Of a DNA stretch of 64,000 nt, positions 60,721 through 64,000 are shown piece by piece (position 1 is the first letter of the stretch; each line of letters opens with the position of its first letter). The DNA is from Pseudomonas sp. 14P_8.1_Bac3 (GTDB taxonomy: Bacteria; Pseudomonadota; Gammaproteobacteria; Pseudomonadales; Pseudomonadaceae), in the NCBI RefSeq assembly GCF_025466085.1, contig NZ_JANLOD010000008.1:1-64000 (forward strand). The letters are read 5' to 3'. The notes under the pieces are model-generated. The model was given only the letters and a program-made list of their open reading frames with translations. It was not told where the DNA came from and searched no databases. Position numbers and translations under genes: made by a program.

Positions 60721-61166
60721 TACTGAGCCCCTTCGATTGTGTAGTGCGTCGGGGATTTGTCTTCGTGTACGGCCTTTAGGCGCGCCACATGAGGCGTAAG
60801 CGAATTGATCAGCGCACGGTAGCCACCCGGGGCTTGGCGGTCGTCATTGAGCTTGCCAGCAGCCTCTGCGTCGACAATGATTGCAAGGCAGGCGAGCGCG
60901 TGGGCTAGGTGAGGAAGTCCACTGTCGGGGTCGGAAGCCTCACCTTCGAACCATGCATTCAGATGGCGACTCGCTGCATCGTAGTAGATCGAGGCACGAA
61001 TGCCTGTCTCGCGAAAGTTCGAACGCCCGTACTTAAGCATGCCATCCAGCAAGCCAAGGCTGCCCAGCGCAGTGGCAGTTGCCGGCCAGAGGTGCATGGG
61101 GATTTTCCCGCAGCCAATGAGATCCTTGGGGTTCGACTGTTTCATCTCTGGATGGTATTCGCTCAT
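60720..61166 (-). CDS. dATP/dGTP diphosphohydrolase N-domain (DUF5664) protein
   Basis: 148 residues. Pattern KQSNPKDLIGCGKIPMHLWP, LDGMLKYGRSNFRETGIRAS and YYDAASRHLNAWFEGE..D..SGLPHLAHALACLAII fits DUF5664, the N-terminal domain of MazZ-like nucleotide hydrolases. It has MazG-like E/H residues that would bind a metal. Start ATG 61166. It overlaps both neighbours. Confidence 0.8.
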   Translation of the reverse strand: MSEYHPEMKQSNPKDLIGCGKIPMHLWPATATALGSLGLLDGMLKYGRSNFRETGIRASIYYDAASRHLNAWFEGEASDPDSGLPHLAHALACLAIIVDAEAAGKLNDDRQAPGGYRALINSLTPHVARLKAVHEDKSPTHYTIEGAQ

Positions 61167-61366
61167 GCTGCCTTCCCCTGTGTCGATTCAAAGTGATTGA
61201 TGCATGCCGCCTTGGCGCTTTTCTCGCTCTCTCCTGAGTACAAAATTTTCGAGGCTGGCGTTGGCGTGCGGGCAATAAAGGCGTTTCCGTTCTGCATCCG
61301 GTACCGACTCACCAGATAGCCTTCGACGCTTGATAGGCAGTTGTTGCTGATGCCTTTCCAGTTCAT
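61163..61366 (-). CDS. Small hypothetical phage protein
   Basis: 67 residues (MNWKGISNNCLSSVEGYLVS ...). No membrane segment; one KILYSGESEKSAKAACINHF helix. Start ATG 61366 overlaps the preceding 36-residue gene (ATGA). An upstream GTG at 61414 is less likely. Confidence 0.6.
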   Translation of the reverse strand: MNWKGISNNCLSSVEGYLVSRYRMQNGNAFIARTPTPASKILYSGESEKSAKAACINHFESTQGKAA

Positions 61367-61473
61367 GTCCGCATACCCCGCGCAATTCGATCCCGGCGAA
61401 TCAACCGGCGGCACACCTCAAGGCAGCCACCGCTGAGGAACAACATGAATCCGAAGTACAAGTGAATGATCAT
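61363..61473 (-). CDS. Tiny membrane protein, 36 residues
   Basis: MIIHLYFGFMLFLSGGCLEV forms one membrane helix, then a basic tail RRLIRRDRIARGMRT. ATG 61473 has AGGTGA upstream and overlaps the stop of the preceding gene, and its stop overlaps the next start. Such coupling supports that it is real. Confidence 0.6.
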   Translation of the reverse strand: MIIHLYFGFMLFLSGGCLEVCRRLIRRDRIARGMRT

Positions 61474-61787
61474 GGCTTCACCTTCAGGGTGTGAAACGCG
61501 ATGGTGCGCATGTCGTCGAGGTGCTTCTGCATGGCTGCCGACTGCCCGACGCTGCCCTGCTCTTGCGAAGGCCGGATACCGATGCGCCAAAGTTCATCCA
61601 GTAACTGCTGAGCATCGGCCGGCATCAGCTTCATGAACGGATCGGCAACCTCCCCGTCTGGCAGCTCCACCATCAAAACTGGTTGAGCTACCGCGAATCC
61701 GCCGGCTCGGGACTCAACCCCGGCCCGCAACTCGATGAGCAGGCTCCACGGATGGCGGTCGGCGGTGATGCGCATTGTTCCGTTCAT
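61470..61787 (-). CDS. Hypothetical phage protein
   Basis: 105 residues, mostly soluble. Blocks RITADRHPWSLLIELRAGV and MPADAQQLLDELWRIGIRPS. No domain. ATG 61787 overlaps the ninG stop (ATGA). It lies within the coupled nin-like block. Confidence 0.65.
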   Translation of the reverse strand: MNGTMRITADRHPWSLLIELRAGVESRAGGFAVAQPVLMVELPDGEVADPFMKLMPADAQQLLDELWRIGIRPSQEQGSVGQSAAMQKHLDDMRTIAFHTLKVKP

Positions 61788-62365
61788 GCTGCAGCCCTCT
61801 TCAGTTCACGGGTTTTGGCGCGGTATTCGGCGGTGATGGCTTTCAGATCTTCGATGGCGTAGCGCTTGGCCTCATGCGGGCCTTCCAGCCACTCGACCAG
61901 CTCGGCGCCGATGCGCTTCACCAGCTCGATGCGGTAGTTCACGATGTCGCCGGACTTGTGCGTATTGCAGGGCGAGCACTGGCGATGGCAGTTCAGCGGC
62001 TCGAAGCGAAGCGCGGGATTACTCCCGACGGTGCGGTAATGTCCGGCGTCGTACTTACCCTGGTGGTGCCGGCCGCAGCTGATGCATGGCAGCTTGGCGT
62101 CACGCTCGCGCACCCAAGCGTTGAAAGCGGTCTGGGCGTCCTTCATGTGCTCGGCACGAGTCTTGATCTTCTCTTTGGCCGCTATGAGTTCCTTGCGGCC
62201 TACATCGGCAAGGGCCTTGCGCGCCTTGTCAGCGTTAACGTCCTTGGTTGCCAGCCCACAGGCAGGGCTGCAGACCTTCTGACCAAGGCGCTGCGGACTG
62301 AATAAGGCCCTGCACTCTCCGTTGATGCAGGTCTTTTGGCGCGGTTGTTTGGCTGGTAGGCTCAT
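61784..62365 (-). CDS. ninG: NinG recombination protein
   Basis: 193 residues, the lambda NinG/Rap type. An N-terminal zinc motif CINGEC ... VCSPAC, a lysine-rich helix, and an HNH-like Holliday-junction resolvase domain (CISCGRHHQGKYDAGHYRTVG, NCHRQCSPCNTHKSGD). It should help phage recombination. ATG 62365 follows GGAGG. Overlaps neighbours by ATGA. Confidence 0.9.
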   Translation of the reverse strand: MSLPAKQPRQKTCINGECRALFSPQRLGQKVCSPACGLATKDVNADKARKALADVGRKELIAAKEKIKTRAEHMKDAQTAFNAWVRERDAKLPCISCGRHHQGKYDAGHYRTVGSNPALRFEPLNCHRQCSPCNTHKSGDIVNYRIELVKRIGAELVEWLEGPHEAKRYAIEDLKAITAEYRAKTRELKRAAA

Positions 62366-63099
62366 GCGCGCGCCTCCCAATCCCAATGGAGTTTCGGATT
62401 CGGTTGCGGGGTGCACTCCAGCGTCGTGAGATTCACCAGCGTGAAGTGGCCGTCCATCCACCCGGCAGTGTCGATGTGATAGACGTTGCCGAGGACCGCT
62501 GGCTGACGCAGAGGCGTATGGCCGACGATTACGGCGCGCACCCCAGTGACACCACCGTGGTTTTCATCAGTGATGCGCTTGCGCGACCACTGGAGCATCG
62601 CGGCAGTGTGCTCAGCTTCCGCAACTGGACCACCAAGCGCTTTCAGCATCTCTTCCCAGCTACCACGCGGCACATCGGCGTGAACGATCCCAATGAGGCC
62701 CTGCGTTGTCTCTACCTCGATCACCAGGGGCAAGTCTTCGAGGATGCTCGCGTAGCAGTCTTGCTCAACACTGGAAAGGCCGTAGAACCATGCTCCGCCG
62801 TTGATGAAGTGCATCCCGCATTGATCGCTGGCGCGCCCGGCAGTGTGCGAATCAATGGTCATCTGCTCATGATTGCCACGGACCGCATGAAACCAAGGCT
62901 TACGCAGAATCCACTCATCGACATCGATCGATTCCGGACCGCGGTCAACCAGATCGCCGACGCTGAACAACCGGTCAACGGCGGGATCAAATCCAATCGC
63001 ATCTAGTGCCGCCTGCAGCCGGGTGAAATGGCCGTGGATGTCGCCAACCGCGAAATCCCGGCCAGCAGTGTTTGCGGCGAATCGCTTCACTTGACTCAT
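62362..63099 (-). CDS. Serine/threonine protein phosphatase (lambda NinI type)
   Basis: 245 residues. PP2A-like metallophosphatase motifs GDIHGH (residues 19-24), GDLVDRG and RGNHEQM, and late IVGHTPLRQP. The lambda orf221 phosphatase is its best-known relative. It may dephosphorylate host or phage proteins. ATG 63099 has GGAGGG upstream and overlaps the ninB stop. Confidence 0.9.
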   Translation of the reverse strand: MSQVKRFAANTAGRDFAVGDIHGHFTRLQAALDAIGFDPAVDRLFSVGDLVDRGPESIDVDEWILRKPWFHAVRGNHEQMTIDSHTAGRASDQCGMHFINGGAWFYGLSSVEQDCYASILEDLPLVIEVETTQGLIGIVHADVPRGSWEEMLKALGGPVAEAEHTAAMLQWSRKRITDENHGGVTGVRAVIVGHTPLRQPAVLGNVYHIDTAGWMDGHFTLVNLTTLECTPQPNPKLHWDWEARA

Positions 63100-63536
63100 G
63101 CAGCCCTCCTCTCGCCGTAGATGGCGTACATCAGATCGTCGGGATGCGGGAGTAACAGATGCAGGTGCTCGGCGCAGTAGGCGTCCAGCAACTCCAGATA
63201 CTGGGTCATCTCGGCGATGGTGAACTTGCGGGTCTTGGCTCGGCCGACGCGGTACTTCGTTCCGTCCGGAAGCTGGACCGGATGAACCTCGGCTGGCCAC
63301 AGCTTCGATACCAGGATCTCGTGCCACTCTTCAGAACTGGCGAGCTGGCCGAAGGATTCGCGCAGGTGGGTCTGGATCAGACCGTTCCACATCCACAGCA
63401 TTTTGTTCTGCGCGTCACTGCGCTTGCTGCGGACCTCGACGATAGTCAGCTTGCGGGGTTTGGTCAGGTCCAATGCAGTCAGGTAGCCGATCAGGCGAGT
63501 TCGGTCGGACTCGTTGCGGAGCATGAGGTCAGCCAC
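63096..63536 (-). CDS. ninB: NinB recombination protein (lambda Orf type)
   Basis: 146 residues. RSKRSDAQNKMLWMWNGLIQTHL and PDGTKYRVGRAKTRKFTIAEMTQYLELLD are typical NinB blocks. It assists loading of recombinase on SSB-coated DNA in lambda. GTG 63536 has GGAGG 8 bases upstream; a GTG at 63545 is an alternative. Confidence 0.87.
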   Translation of the reverse strand: MADLMLRNESDRTRLIGYLTALDLTKPRKLTIVEVRSKRSDAQNKMLWMWNGLIQTHLRESFGQLASSEEWHEILVSKLWPAEVHPVQLPDGTKYRVGRAKTRKFTIAEMTQYLELLDAYCAEHLHLLLPHPDDLMYAIYGERRAA

Positions 63537-63747
63537 GGCGAACACCTCCCTTCACCAGCGCCACCCGCTCAGCACAACCCACGCACAGCTTCACGCCCTT
63601 GACCGCATTGCGACGGCCTTCCGGGATCTCCTCAGAGCACTCTTCGCACTCTTTGGCGCTGATGCCGGTGTAACGGGGGATCTGGGCAATGGACCGATTC
63701 AGGGACTCTTCGATTGCCTCGTCGGCAAGATCGGCGATATCAACCAT
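63529..63747 (-). CDS. TraR/DksA-type zinc finger protein
   Basis: 72 residues: DLADEAIEESLNRSIAQIPR helix and the zinc finger CEECSEEIPEGRR ... CVGCAE. Phage TraR-like proteins bind RNA polymerase secondary channel and change promoter choice. ATG 63747 has AGGAGG-like upstream. It overlaps ninB. Confidence 0.85.
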   Translation of the reverse strand: MVDIADLADEAIEESLNRSIAQIPRYTGISAKECEECSEEIPEGRRNAVKGVKLCVGCAERVALVKGGVRRG

Positions 63748-64000
63748 TGGTAGCCTCCTTGCTCAGTGCTGACAGGATGTCGTGTAGATAACCTGTCGCC
63801 ACGCTTGGCTGTTTACCTGCGGAATCGCACAGTTTCTTGACGAAAGCGGTAGCTTTTTTCAGGCGCTCGGCATCCTTGCGAAGCTCAACGGCCAAGCCCT
63901 CAAGCTCGCTGGCGTCATCATCCATCTCGGCGCCTAAGGCTTCGCCGAGGCTGCCAATGTCGCAAGCAGCCGCCAGGAGCATCCGTTTGTGCGATTCGAG
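63740..64000 (-). CDS. Hypothetical phage protein, partial at window edge
   Basis: At least 86 residues. The frame is open to the right edge, and the in-window ATG (63982) is probably internal. Helical, acidic (DDDASELEGLAVELRKDAERL). The true start is outside the window. Confidence 0.55.
   Translation of the reverse strand, partial: LESHKRMLLAAACDIGSLGEALGAEMDDDASELEGLAVELRKDAERLKKATAFVKKLCDSAGKQPSVATGYLHDILSALSKEATNG

Larger units (their letters stand above)
30016..64000. mobile_element. Myovirus-type prophage (right end outside window)
   Basis: An integrase, lysis genes, contractile tail, capsid, packaging and lambda nin-like genes occupy the rest of the window in one leftward late operon. 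REP elements are abundant to the left and absent here. The window ends inside the early region, so repressor, replication genes and attR are not seen. Confidence 0.95.

Noticed and set aside
60720..61166. Z-genome (2-aminoadenine) phage
   Set aside because: Only one domain of the pathway is present in the window; no PurZ or modified polymerase is seen, so the claim is not made.

Overview
The left part of the window (about 1-29,800) looks like chromosome of a fluorescent-type Pseudomonas. It is GC-rich and carries many REP/REPIN palindromes of the GGAGCGGGCTTGCTCGCGA type between genes. Recognisable Pseudomonas-style genes include a metallothionein, selD-selU, an E. coli-like zinc-type hemB, DUF3455 and DUF1615 proteins, an ECF sigma/anti-sigma pair, two chemoreceptors and a PhoP/PhoQ-type two-component system with two PepSY proteins. 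No rRNA gene or complete tRNA gene was seen there.

Host layout: LysR and CBS genes; GST; DUF3455; ECF sigma/anti-sigma operon followed by a secreted protein made of ten 13-residue repeats; DUF1615 lipoprotein; flavin monooxygenase; hemB; YfcG-type GST; histidine phosphatase; ArsP-like permease; selU-selD operon; quinone reductase, XapX and AraC; two small hypotheticals and a metallothionein; a DMT transporter pair divergent from a LysR gene; an MCP; a Na+/H+ antiporter; a second MCP with a FliA-type promoter; a PepSY-PepSY-RR-HK operon; and a patatin-like hydrolase.

From about 30,016 to the window end lies a prophage, cut off at the right edge. A P4-type integrase reads rightwards at the left end. 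Nearly all other genes read leftwards, so transcription order runs from 64,000 down to 31,237: a lambda nin-like block (zinc finger protein, NinB, PP2A-type phosphatase, NinG), small coupled genes, a MazZ-type nucleotide hydrolase N-domain protein, a phosphoesterase, a candidate late regulator, an HNH gene inside a split tRNA-Met-like gene, three small membrane proteins (holin candidates), an HslV-like protease and a metallopeptidase. Then come terminase, portal, scaffold, P22-like capsid, a possible head-spike module with an SGNH hydrolase, neck genes, contractile sheath and tube, a tail chaperone with a -1 frameshift, tape measure, baseplate, tail fibre, and finally a small protein, endolysin and an embedded Rz/Rz1 pair. 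It is therefore a myovirus-type (contractile tail) temperate phage.

Two rightward cassettes interrupt the leftward late operon and look like morons: an AT-rich O-acyltransferase gene (33,048-34,130) and a two-gene cassette (43,146-43,647) encoding a small membrane protein and a small secreted protein. The late operon also contains at least seven intrinsic terminator hairpins, which suggests antitermination-controlled expression. The most unusual features are the HNH gene inside a tRNA, the SGNH/spike-base module paired with the acyltransferase moron, the phage HslV-like protease, the frameshift site and the + strand cassettes.
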